Positions 19,678 through 28,777 of a stretch of 64,000 bases of DNA are shown one piece after another. Location: NCBI RefSeq assembly GCF_018968705.1, contig NZ_CP076668.1, positions 3,421,001 through 3,485,000 on the forward strand. Reading direction: 5' to 3'. A model generated the notes under the pieces. That model was not told where the DNA came from. It made no database searches and saw nothing but the letters and a program-made list of their open reading frames with translations. Each line of letters starts with the position of its first letter. The stretch's first letter is position 1. A program made the translations under genes and the position numbers. The DNA is from Pseudomonas lijiangensis (GTDB lineage Bacteria; Pseudomonadota; Gammaproteobacteria; Pseudomonadales; Pseudomonadaceae).

Positions 19678-20645
19678 TCGGCTTATGGAAAACCTGGAAG
19701 GCCCTGGAAGCCAAGGGCATCATGGGCATCAATCGGCGTAATGCCGACTATGTGCTCAAGTACAACAAGCGCAGCCTGTACCCGATTGTCGATGACAAGA
19801 TCATCACCAAGGAACGGGCTATACAGGCCGGCATTCAGGTGCCGGAAATGTATGGCGTGATTTCCACGGAAAAGGAAATCGACCGGCTCGACGAAATCCT
19901 CGGCCGACATACCGATTTCGTCATCAAGCCCGCGCAGGGTGCTGGCGGCGACGGAATTCTGGTGGTTGCCGACCGTTTCGAGGGGCATTACAAGACCGTT
20001 TCGGGGCGCATCATCAGTCACTCGGATATCGAACATCAGGTGTCCAGCATCCTGACGGGGCTGTATTCCCTGGGCGGGCATCGCGACCGTGCCCTGATCG
20101 AATACCGGGTCATTCCGGACCAGATCTTCAAGAGCATCAGTTACGAAGGCGTGCCCGATATCCGCATCATCGTGCTGATGGGCTATCCGGTCATGGCCAT
20201 GCTGCGCCTGCCGACCCGCCAGTCAGGCGGCAAGGCCAACCTGCACCAGGGCGCCATCGGTGTCGGCGTAGGCCTGGCCAGCGGCGTGACCCTCGAAGGC
20301 ACCTGGCTCAACAACATCATCAATAAACACCCCGACACCGCCAATGCCGTGGACGGTGTGCAACTACCCTACTGGAACGGCTTCATGAAGCTTGCCGCCG
20401 AGTGCTACGAACTGTGTGGCCTGGGCTATATCGGCGTCGACATGGTGCTGGACCAGGAAAAAGGCCCGCTGATCCTCGAGCTCAACGCCCGCCCGGGCCT
20501 GAATATCCAGATCGCCAACAACTGCGGGCTGACTCACCGGACCCAGGCGGTTGAGGCGCATCTGGAGGAATTGGCACGCCAAGGCGTCAAGGAGACGCCT
20601 GAGCAGCGGGTGGAGTTTGTGCAGGAGGTGTTTGGGCATGTGTGA
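19674..20645 (+). CDS. RimK-like ATP-grasp alpha-L-glutamate ligase-type protein
   Basis: 323 residues. ATP-grasp features: VIKPAQGAGGDGILVV with the nucleotide-binding lysine (Lys85), and the metal-binding LELNARPGLNIQIAN near the C-terminus. The enzyme class forms amide bonds between an amino group and an acyl-phosphate of a peptide or amino acid. Four-base overlap with the preceding membrane protein gene. It is the last core gene before the accessory island, which begins about 40 bp after its stop on the opposite strand. Confidence 0.9.
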   Translation: MIGLWKTWKALEAKGIMGINRRNADYVLKYNKRSLYPIVDDKIITKERAIQAGIQVPEMYGVISTEKEIDRLDEILGRHTDFVIKPAQGAGGDGILVVADRFEGHYKTVSGRIISHSDIEHQVSSILTGLYSLGGHRDRALIEYRVIPDQIFKSISYEGVPDIRIIVLMGYPVMAMLRLPTRQSGGKANLHQGAIGVGVGLASGVTLEGTWLNNIINKHPDTANAVDGVQLPYWNGFMKLAAECYELCGLGYIGVDMVLDQEKGPLILELNARPGLNIQIANNCGLTHRTQAVEAHLEELARQGVKETPEQRVEFVQEVFGHV

Positions 20646-20688
20646 ACGGGATTTCGATGGACTATACCGCCAAGTATTGACGGTGAAC

Positions 20689-23600
20689 TCATGGGGCAAA
20701 CCTCACTTTTCTGCTCACTTCGGCGGTGTTCCCACCGGCAGTTTTTTTACTGACTTTGCTCGCACTAACTAGCCGGGCTGAAATCTTCTCCCCTCTCTTA
20801 ATGGTACGATGCGCTTTTTCAAGAGCGGCGCGCTCTCTAGCACCTTCGTCAATAGCCTTATAAATCTCGTCTCGTTGTTGCCAAGTCAATTCATCTTGAC
20901 TAGTGCTCCCTCGCATGAATCCTTCACGACGCCCGCTTCCCTGTTTCCATAGCTCAATTTCCCTGCGACTAAGATCACCGACCGAGAACCTCTTAGAAGC
21001 ATCATCAGCAACGGATTTCGGCGGTACACTCGCGGAACTGAGCGAAACTCTCGGAGAACTTCCAGCACTCGACACCGCTTTCGCTGCACCTCCTAAAGAT
21101 GCTCCGATATTGACACCTATAGCCAACCCACCTGTAGCTCCCGCCATAACTCCAGCCCCAAGACTGAGCCATGCCAACGATTCGCTTAAACCGCCCGACG
21201 TTAACGAACTACCTACACCCATCCCCACAGAAAAAACTGTAGCTACAGTTGAGACACTGCCCGCAACATATCCCACCATTGAAGCAGTAGCCGCAGTTAT
21301 ACCTAACGCTGCACTGACGGGGGCGGCGATGCCAGCAGTCAAGACTGTGGCCGCGACACCTGCAACCAGGCCGACCCACCATGGAATATGCCCATCCGGA
21401 TCCAGATAATTGACCGGATCCCCCAGGCAATACGCATAAGGATTCACCCCTCCCCGATCAAACGGGCTAAGGCTGTCCGGGCTATGAAACCGCATCAGCA
21501 CCGGGTTATAGGCGCGATAGCCCTGCCCTAGCAGGTACCAACCGGTGGATGGCTCACGCAGCTCGCCGTTGAAGGCGCTACGGCTGTCCACTGCCGGTAT
21601 GTCACTGCGATGGCCATAAGCGCTGTATTCGATAGACGTGACGTTAACCGCATCGACCTCAGCCATGACCGTCTTTTTTGCATCGGTCGCCAGCAGCAAA
21701 GTCGCGTCACCTGCCCCGCCCCGACGCTCGGCCAGCAAGGTATCGGCGTTTCCGATAAAGGTCCGCTGCTGCGCCCCTTGCAACTGGTTGGCCAGTTGCC
21801 CTTCCCGATAGAAACGCTGCTCATGAACCCCCGCTTCGCTGGAACGGGTCAGACTGTCCTGCGCGTCATAGCCATAATCCACCACGGCAACCCCATCGTT
21901 GGCAAAAACGGCCAGTAAACGGCCCAATGCATCGTACTCAAGTGAGCGTCCGACTTCGTCAAGCGTCAGGTTGCCGTTATCGTCGTAATCCAGCTGGATA
22001 TGGGCCGGGTAATCGGCATGACTGTTACGCACGGCGCTGAGCTGGGTCGGGTCCTGCCTGGTATATTCATACTCCGCCGTATTGCTGCCACCTGCGAACA
22101 CCGTCTCGACGCTCAGAATATTATCGAGCGCATCAAACGTGAACGTCTGGCTCTGGATCTGCTTGCCCTGGGGGTCCAGAGGCGCATCAGGGCCGGAAGC
22201 GGTGTACAGCTCCAGCCGCCCCCTGACATCGTAAGCAAAGGTTTCATCACGCAGCACTGTACTGCCCTCTTTCAAGGTGCGCTGCTTCAGGTGATCGACC
22301 GCATCATAGACCTGAGCCAATTGCTGCGTTGTGCCTCCCGGCAGAGTAAAACTGCGCAGGACCTCCCTGCCTGCCTCGTCGTACTCCAGGCTGATACTCA
22401 GGCTCTGGACACTGTCCACGGTTACGATGCTGTCGAGCAGACCCTGAGCGTTATAGCCAAAAGTCGACACAAGCGAGCCGGCACTGAGTTGTTCGATCCG
22501 GCCGCTGGCGTCATAGCTATAAGTCTGAACCTGACCCAGCACATCGGTGTAACCGAGCAGACGGCCCTTGAGGCTGTATCGATATTGCATGACATAGGCT
22601 TCACCGCCCTGACGTCTGCGCTCCTCCTTGAGCTCACCATTGCTGTAGTAATCGCGCTCAAGCTCCTGATCCTGCTCCTTGCTGCTCATCAGGCGGGCAC
22701 TCTGCAAGTCGTAGGTGTAATCGGCCGTACTGCTCAAGGTCTTGCGCTGAATGGGCTGATCACCCAGTTGAGGCTGGTAGATATAGTCGATTGCCTCACC
22801 ACCCGGCGTATGAACCTTGCCGGGCTTTAACTGGCCACCCGGATACTCGAACCGGCTGACCCGGCCACCAATGGTGGAGTCGGTCATGCGCTTCAAACCA
22901 TCGAATGTCTGTTCGCCTACCACCACGCCATCGACAGCAATCGATACAGGCAAGTCCTCGCTACTGTGCAAAGCGTAAGTGCGCTCTACTTCGGACTTGT
23001 CGGGTAGTTTACTGATGCGCGGGCGGTCAAAAGCGTCATAGCTGAACTCCCGATAATTGAGCAACGCATCGAATTGTCCGAAGGTTCGCCCAAGGCCATC
23101 GTAAGTGGTGGTTTCGAGGCTGATACGCGACTCATCCAGCGCCAGCCGCTCGATAGAATCAGGCTTGTCGAACAGATTGTTCACGGTGACCGTCTTGCCC
23201 ATCCCTGCCTGCCACTCGGTGGTGGTGCGCTTGACCGGGTCCTGGACCTTGTGCCGCTCGATTCCGTCCGGGCCGGTAACACTACGCTGCTCCCCCCAGT
23301 CGTCGTATTCATAAGCGCTGGTCAACGGCAGCTCATGCAGTTGCGGCTCGGGCTCATCTTCCACGTCCACCATCCACCAGTCACTTTCGGTGTCTTCGAC
23401 CAACAGCCCGCGCGTGTCATACCGCGCACTGTAAGTCTGGACGTACTCGGTGGGGTGGTTTTCATCAGCCCCCTGACGCAGCTCCTTCACCACCCGGTTC
23501 ATGCCATCGAGCAAGGTGCGGGTCTTGATGCCCTTGACGTTGGTGGCCTCCTGCTCGGCCTGCTGACCGTCCACGGCACTGAGCACATAGGCATAACGGC

Positions 23601-25461
23601 GCGTGGCTTCGTACGCGGTGCCCGGCGCGGCGGTTTCCTCGATGACCCGGCCCAGGGGGTCGTAGCGGTAGGCAACCTCCACGTCGTTGTCGTCACGGTT
23701 GAGCAGCGGCTGGCCGTTGAGCAGCGAGTGTTGCAGGGTGTAGGTCTTGCGCACAGTATCGAAATTTGTGCTCAGGCTGATCTCGGTGTGCTGCACGGTT
23801 TCCCCGGCGCGGGTGTTGCGGGTTCTCTGGTAGGTGTAGTCGGTGATCGTCGAGAGGCCATTGAGGGTCTGGGTTTCCTGCAACTTGCGCCCGTGCAGAT
23901 AACGGTCGGCGGGCTGGTCGATGTAGGTGAACGCAGTATGTTGCAGCTCGATTTCGTCGATGCCTTTTACCTGCAGCAGGCGCTCGTCGGTCACGGCCAG
24001 CCAGTCAGGTGTGGTACCGCCCACCCCGGTTTGCAGCGCGTAGCGATACGCCGTGCGCAACACCGGCGCTTCGCCGGGCGCGCCGGGGACGGGCGTGACG
24101 GTGGAGTCCTGCAGGTTGCGCACGAACCCCTGAGGGTCGGCCGGACAGCCATCACCGCCAGTGGCCGGGTAATAGCGCCGGGTTTCCAGGGTGCCGTCGG
24201 GATTTTCCTGGGTCAGCAGGTTGCCGAAGACATCGAAGGTGGTGCGGGTGGTTTCCTCATGGGTCTGGCTGGAGGCGCTGGGGTGGTACCAGATTTTCAG
24301 CACGGTGTCGGGCAACTGGCACTGGGCCGGTTGCTGGGCGAAGGGCACACCGGGCAGGCTGTGATAGGTGGTGCGGGTGGTGAGGACATTGTCGCCCTGG
24401 GTGACGGTTTCCTCGGTCAGCAGGTGAAAGTTGTTGAAGGTCCGCACCGTGGAGCGCAGCGCCTTGCCCTCGACCCAGAGCATTTCCGTACTGGTGTAGG
24501 TGTAGCGCGGGTCGGCCTGATAGAGGTTGTCCAGCCCGTCGTCGTCCCAGATCAGGCCGATGGCGTTGAAGCCCAGAAAGTTGGTGTTGGAGTATTGATA
24601 GTGAACCTCGACTGGCGGCTGACCGAAGCCAGGTCGCTGTTCATGCCGGGACACGCGGGGCAGTGACGGATAAAGGTTCTGCGGAAACTCATGGCCTTGA
24701 GCATCGTAGGTGATGAGTTCATGGCCACCGAGCGGGGTGCGCAGCTCCTTGAGGCACAGGTAATCGTTGATCGGTTCATAAACAAAGCGCCAGCCGGCCT
24801 GATTGTCGGTGGGCAGGATTACCCGGGTGACTTCACCGTTGTCGAGCCACAGCGTGAAGCTGGCCAGGGGTGCACCGCCGCTGCCCTCGCCGGGATGCAG
24901 TTCGAGGTTGATCTGGGCACTGCTGCGGGTGATCTGAAGCAGGGTGCCATAGTCGTCGCTGACGCTTTGCAGTACGCTTTCACCGGCGTAGGTGCCGTAG
25001 ATCAGGTTCAGGTGATGGCCTTCTGCCGAGTGGATGTCGGTCACCCAGGCCAGGGTGTCGTCACCATGCAGGGTGAGGGTTTCCACCAGCCCGGACTTGT
25101 GCACCACGCGGTAGCGGCCATCGACCAGGGAGAAGTGGAAGCTGTCGATCTTGCGTTCGGGTACGGTGAGCTGGCCACCGGCTTCTTCAATGCGAAAGGT
25201 TTCGCCGGTGGACAGCGAGAGAATGCGCGAGACGGTGTCATAGTTCGACAGACGCAGACTCCAGCCTTTTCCGAAGCCGATATCGGCGGGGCTCATGGGG
25301 CTGAAGCCCAGGGTGAGCGGTACGACAGGGCCGCACAAATGGTTGGCTTTGAGTTCGGGCAGGGTAATGGCGCAGGTGTACTGCCCGGTGCGCGGATCGA
25401 CACCGGCCTGAACGGCGCTCAGGAAGTTGAAAGCGTTGGAATGGACGGTAGGAGTGGCCAT
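20689..25461 (-). CDS. RHS/YD-repeat protein with variable C-terminal tip (RHS1)
   Basis: 1590 residues from the ATG at 25461, preceded by GGAGA seven bases upstream; a TTG at 25512 would extend it but lacks homology. No signal peptide. Most of the protein is YD repeats (YDALGRLL, YSYDASGRIEQL and many more) forming the RHS shell. The RHS core ends at NPYAYCLGDPVNYLDPDG near residue 1358. The 232-residue tail opens with about 110 residues of Gly/Ala-rich hydrophobic sequence and then a Lys/Arg-rich stretch; no known toxin motif was recognised. The first ~715 residues are nearly identical to RHS2, the rest much less so. Only about 40 bp separate its end from the convergent RimK-like gene, leaving no room for an immunity gene. 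Confidence 0.9.
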   Translation of the reverse strand: MATPTVHSNAFNFLSAVQAGVDPRTGQYTCAITLPELKANHLCGPVVPLTLGFSPMSPADIGFGKGWSLRLSNYDTVSRILSLSTGETFRIEEAGGQLTVPERKIDSFHFSLVDGRYRVVHKSGLVETLTLHGDDTLAWVTDIHSAEGHHLNLIYGTYAGESVLQSVSDDYGTLLQITRSSAQINLELHPGEGSGGAPLASFTLWLDNGEVTRVILPTDNQAGWRFVYEPINDYLCLKELRTPLGGHELITYDAQGHEFPQNLYPSLPRVSRHEQRPGFGQPPVEVHYQYSNTNFLGFNAIGLIWDDDGLDNLYQADPRYTYTSTEMLWVEGKALRSTVRTFNNFHLLTEETVTQGDNVLTTRTTYHSLPGVPFAQQPAQCQLPDTVLKIWYHPSASSQTHEETTRTTFDVFGNLLTQENPDGTLETRRYYPATGGDGCPADPQGFVRNLQDSTVTPVPGAPGEAPVLRTAYRYALQTGVGGTTPDWLAVTDERLLQVKGIDEIELQHTAFTYIDQPADRYLHGRKLQETQTLNGLSTITDYTYQRTRNTRAGETVQHTEISLSTNFDTVRKTYTLQHSLLNGQPLLNRDDNDVEVAYRYDPLGRVIEETAAPGTAYEATRRYAYVLSAVDGQQAEQEATNVKGIKTRTLLDGMNRVVKELRQGADENHPTEYVQTYSARYDTRGLLVEDTESDWWMVDVEDEPEPQLHELPLTSAYEYDDWGEQRSVTGPDGIERHKVQDPVKRTTTEWQAGMGKTVTVNNLFDKPDSIERLALDESRISLETTTYDGLGRTFGQFDALLNYREFSYDAFDRPRISKLPDKSEVERTYALHSSEDLPVSIAVDGVVVGEQTFDGLKRMTDSTIGGRVSRFEYPGGQLKPGKVHTPGGEAIDYIYQPQLGDQPIQRKTLSSTADYTYDLQSARLMSSKEQDQELERDYYSNGELKEERRRQGGEAYVMQYRYSLKGRLLGYTDVLGQVQTYSYDASGRIEQLSAGSLVSTFGYNAQGLLDSIVTVDSVQSLSISLEYDEAGREVLRSFTLPGGTTQQLAQVYDAVDHLKQRTLKEGSTVLRDETFAYDVRGRLELYTASGPDAPLDPQGKQIQSQTFTFDALDNILSVETVFAGGSNTAEYEYTRQDPTQLSAVRNSHADYPAHIQLDYDDNGNLTLDEVGRSLEYDALGRLLAVFANDGVAVVDYGYDAQDSLTRSSEAGVHEQRFYREGQLANQLQGAQQRTFIGNADTLLAERRGGAGDATLLLATDAKKTVMAEVDAVNVTSIEYSAYGHRSDIPAVDSRSAFNGELREPSTGWYLLGQGYRAYNPVLMRFHSPDSLSPFDRGGVNPYAYCLGDPVNYLDPDGHIPWWVGLVAGVAATVLTAGIAAPVSAALGITAATASMVGYVAGSVSTVATVFSVGMGVGSSLTSGGLSESLAWLSLGAGVMAGATGGLAIGVNIGASLGGAAKAVSSAGSSPRVSLSSASVPPKSVADDASKRFSVGDLSRREIELWKQGSGRREGFMRGSTSQDELTWQQRDEIYKAIDEGARERAALEKAHRTIKRGEKISARLVSASKVSKKTAGGNTAEVSRKVRFAP

Positions 25462-25473
25462 GGAGATTTCTCC
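23335..25473 (-). repeat. Inverted long repeat, left copy (5' part of RHS1)
   Basis: About 2.1 kb nearly identical to 32132-34270 in opposite orientation. The match starts at the ribosome site and stops inside the coding region near codon 710. Seen differences are few (for example E/Q, G/N, G/S and T/A codons). Confidence 0.9.
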
Positions 25474-25512
25474 ATTACGCAAATTGAAGTCATGCCATCG
25501 ACTGAATAGCAA

Positions 25513-26019
25513 TTACGGTGTTGGAACCGCAGAGCGCTCTATTTTGACGCACGACAGCTTTCCGCCCACCTGCCCGCTTGTAGAGCTGGATATCAGCATC
25601 ACGCCCGGTACAACAACCGAGCCCACCTGTTTCTTGCCAGCCTCTTCAATGTCGAGACCGAGCGCCATGTCAGTCGGCTGCTTTATGGTCTTGAACCTGT
25701 AAGAAAAATTTCCGCTTTCCGTGCAGGCAGGAGAGTCATAAAAGGAAAAGAAAGTCGCTGAAGGGACATTCTCCAGCCTGAATGCATAGGCATCATCATT
25801 GACGCACCCCAGCGAATTATCTTGAAAGTTTATCGTCGAGGTAACAAAAGGAATGCTGCAATTATTAGGGTAGGTGTCATCCGGATTTTTTTTATTCAAA
25901 ATCACCAGTTGCCCATCTGCATCAGCTCCCTGTGCAACTGAATAAGACAACCCTGTAAATAAAGTTAAAGTCACCACGACTGAAATCGTCGACACGCTTC
26001 TGATTATATAACACGCCAT
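25513..26019 (-). CDS. Small secreted protein of unknown function
   Basis: 168 residues. ATG at 26019 is preceded by AGGAGG seven bases upstream. A clear signal peptide covers about residues 1-31 (hydrophobic SVVVTLTLFTGL, end near VAQG). The mature part has four cysteines that could form two disulfides (NNCS, LGCV, PACT, LSCV) and no recognised domain. It lies 51 bp upstream of RHS1 on the same strand, so the two are probably co-transcribed. It could be a periplasmic partner or protector for RHS1, but nothing in the sequence proves it. Confidence 0.75.
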   Translation of the reverse strand: MACYIIRSVSTISVVVTLTLFTGLSYSVAQGADADGQLVILNKKNPDDTYPNNCSIPFVTSTINFQDNSLGCVNDDAYAFRLENVPSATFFSFYDSPACTESGNFSYRFKTIKQPTDMALGLDIEEAGKKQVGSVVVPGVMLISSSTSGQVGGKLSCVKIERSAVPTP

Positions 26020-26307
26020 GACAATGCCTCCTGCTATTGATAGGCGGCAACATCACTTCCACGTTGAGTAACGCATAAAAAGCCACCCGATTTAAAACTT
26101 TATACCGAGCCATACTAGCAGTAAAAAAGGGCCTGACAACTGGCATTTCTATCAGTAGACACTCACACCAAGACCGCTGAGACTTTTCCTCTAAAGAGTA
26201 CGACTGCTTTCTTGCATACACCTGTCTGCGCACAATGAAGCTGGCGATTATTCCTCGACAGCATAACAAATCAGTCAATGACATATCCGATAACCGGGAG
26301 GTCTTTC
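26020..26307. promoter_or_regulatory. Divergent promoter region of the toxin-like island
   Basis: 288 bp, A+T-richer than the surrounding core. It separates the secreted protein/RHS1 unit from the P47-like/RHS2 unit, so it probably starts both. The right gene has a GGGAGG ribosome site. No confident promoter boxes or operator palindrome were identified. Confidence 0.5.
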
Positions 26308-28710
26308 ATGTCTACTTTTAATAACACCAAAACAAGGGCTTTATCCGGAGATTCGCAACAAGCCTTGTTAACCTGGCTACAGGAAAACCCCAAGACCCTC
26401 GGTTGGGATGCGGTTGTGGTTTATAACCGTGGCCGGGCCAATGCGTTACTGACGCAGCAATACATCAAGAAACTGACGGCCGACAATTACCTCACGCCCA
26501 TCGACGGGCAGATAGGAGGTCAGGAAGGTGAAAAACTGAACTTCTTTGGTATCCAATTGGGACTGCCCCGGCTTTCCTTCGAGAACGCCGATATAGAGCA
26601 CTCCAAAGCAAGAATCACCCAGGCCATTACTGCCGGTCTGGCCATTCTGAAAAGCGAACCGGTGGGGGGGTACAAGGGAATTCACTCTATCATGCGACCC
26701 AACGGGGCCGCTGGACCAACACTGTGGATGGACGTCGACCTGCTGAATGCACCCGGTGACGTTACGGACGCGGGAGCCGTACAGATCGACCTGACGAAGA
26801 TGACCAACTTCGACACCGACCTGTTTTCCGACCGGGTCAGTATCATCAATGCACAGGAATTCTTCCTCGAGCGCTTCAAGGAAAAACCGGAACTGCAGGT
26901 GTACACCCTAGGCAGCCTGAACCAGTCCGCAGACTCGACCCTGACTCCACAGCACTTCATCATTCGCACCCAGGCAGCACCAAACGCCCAGCTTCGAGGA
27001 GCACCCAACTATGGCGACGGTGCTGTCGTCTTGCTGGTAACGCTCAAAGGCGGGACTGACGGCGGAGCGCCTACAAAAAACAGCGGTTTCCGGTATTTGA
27101 TTCCTAATGATGAAAATGGCACCAAGTACTCGAGTGCGGTAGTGCTTTCAAACCGAGCGTTGTTCAGCAAGCTGATACTGCCGACACTCAATCAGCACCC
27201 GACAATCACGTATAAACTGGAATCGCCTACTTCGGACGACGGCATCGCTCTGCACATTTATGCACAAGCCCTTTCCAAGGATTACATCAAACCCAGTGGA
27301 ACCCTATTCCAAAGTTCCTGGGGGGGACATCACAGCACATTACGGTCACTCGAAGAAGCCATTATCAAGGTAACGCCTGACGGCCAGTATAAGGGGCTGA
27401 GATTCGTAGCATTCAACAATACCCTTCGACTGGAATGGAGCGCCTTCAATAGAAGCAAGTGGAACCAGAAAGTGGATGTAAACAATGGTGGCGATACCGA
27501 TGTAGACGGAAACTTTGATTTGACGATAGACCTGATCTCTGACATGAGTCTCGAACTGGACCCGGAGACAGGAATTATAAGTTTTTCAATAGACGAGAGC
27601 GCCAACTCACACGTACAACTCGGACCTTTCGATTGGTTGGAGTTTTTTGGCTTCGATAACCGGTCTGACTTTCTGGATACATGGTACAGCGATATAGACC
27701 AGCACTTCTTCGACTATGTGGATACCATCAGGCTACCCGATATCGACACCTTCCTGCTGAGGAACCTGTTGTTCCCGGACAATAACTCCATGGTCCTGAC
27801 TGACGCACATATACCCGGCGATCTGGCGATCTTCGGCAATGTCGACCCATCACTGACCAGTTTCGTCATAGAGCCTGAGAGGGTCATTTTGAATCCAGGC
27901 AGCACCCAGGCCTTCAACGTCGAGCCAGCCGCCACGGTCACCTGGAGCGTACAAGGTCTGCCAGGTGAAAGCCTTCCAGTGGGCTCCATCGATAATCAGG
28001 GGCTCTATACCGCCCCCACCCGGGACGATCTTCAAGGCCGCGAAGCTCAACAAGTGATCATTACCGCCACCGGTACCACGGCACGGGGGATCGCTGCCTC
28101 ATCATCGACCCTGGTCTCGATTGTCAGCCAGACCATCTCCGTCAATCCGATCTTCTCGGTAGCAGGTCCAGAAACCACCCTCAAGTTCACTGCCGGTGCT
28201 CTGGACGACAGGACCTTGAATTGGGCGCTGAAAGATCCCGGTCAGGGTGGCACGGTAGAACCCGCAACAGGCCTGGGAGTCACTTATAAAGCCCCCGCAG
28301 AGAGTACGGGCATGTTTACCCTGGAAGTGCTTCAGGTTACGGACGATCAGGGGAATATGGGGCAAGCGGACGTACTGGTGATCAACAAAAAACTCGGAGG
28401 CCAGGTCGAGGTGGATCTGGGAGAGGCCGCCAACGGCAAGGCTCAACTGCAGTTCATGAAGCAATATGATGAAGGCCCTATAGCCGTTCCGCCAGATATG
28501 CTGAGCTGGACGTTACTGGCTGGCCCCGGCTCGATTGATTCTGTTGGTCTCTACACTGAGCCACAGCAAAAGTTAGCAAGTTTCTGCGTGATCACCTGCG
28601 CATTCTCCTATGCGCCGTTCCCCGGGGCGCCGACAATAACTGACTACGGCTACACCGTATTACCACTGCCGTTAGCGCAGTACCCCGACGTGAAACGGGT
28701 CTATCAATAA
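26308..28710 (+). CDS. Large P47/TULIP-like protein with C-terminal Ig-like domains (A)
   Basis: 800 residues from the ATG at 26308, chosen because GGGAGG lies six bases upstream. No signal peptide. The N-terminal ~500 residues start with LGWDAVVVYN (32-41), then a run of short hydrophobic/amphipathic strands and PNYGDGAVVLLV (233-244). The order resembles the clostridial P47/OrfX (TULIP-like) pattern (GWD near the start, a VN..L helix, a later GxGAV strand); this is pattern similarity by eye, not a search result. From about 515 on, three Ig-like units follow, the first with GSIDNQGLYTAP, a bacterial Ig-like hallmark. Paralogous to the next gene, 67 bp downstream. Confidence 0.8.
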   Translation: MSTFNNTKTRALSGDSQQALLTWLQENPKTLGWDAVVVYNRGRANALLTQQYIKKLTADNYLTPIDGQIGGQEGEKLNFFGIQLGLPRLSFENADIEHSKARITQAITAGLAILKSEPVGGYKGIHSIMRPNGAAGPTLWMDVDLLNAPGDVTDAGAVQIDLTKMTNFDTDLFSDRVSIINAQEFFLERFKEKPELQVYTLGSLNQSADSTLTPQHFIIRTQAAPNAQLRGAPNYGDGAVVLLVTLKGGTDGGAPTKNSGFRYLIPNDENGTKYSSAVVLSNRALFSKLILPTLNQHPTITYKLESPTSDDGIALHIYAQALSKDYIKPSGTLFQSSWGGHHSTLRSLEEAIIKVTPDGQYKGLRFVAFNNTLRLEWSAFNRSKWNQKVDVNNGGDTDVDGNFDLTIDLISDMSLELDPETGIISFSIDESANSHVQLGPFDWLEFFGFDNRSDFLDTWYSDIDQHFFDYVDTIRLPDIDTFLLRNLLFPDNNSMVLTDAHIPGDLAIFGNVDPSLTSFVIEPERVILNPGSTQAFNVEPAATVTWSVQGLPGESLPVGSIDNQGLYTAPTRDDLQGREAQQVIITATGTTARGIAASSSTLVSIVSQTISVNPIFSVAGPETTLKFTAGALDDRTLNWALKDPGQGGTVEPATGLGVTYKAPAESTGMFTLEVLQVTDDQGNMGQADVLVINKKLGGQVEVDLGEAANGKAQLQFMKQYDEGPIAVPPDMLSWTLLAGPGSIDSVGLYTEPQQKLASFCVITCAFSYAPFPGAPTITDYGYTVLPLPLAQYPDVKRVYQ

Positions 28711-28777
28711 ATCAGGAATTGATAAAGGCCACTGCATGGCGGCGGCGGTCTTACACATGGAATTGTCGAGGTGTGAA

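Noticed and set aside
23074..25509. Long plus-strand frames inside RHS1 and the equivalent minus-strand frames inside RHS2
   Set aside because: They recur in both RHS copies because the DNA is duplicated; their translations are low-complexity and antisense to the real YD-repeat protein.
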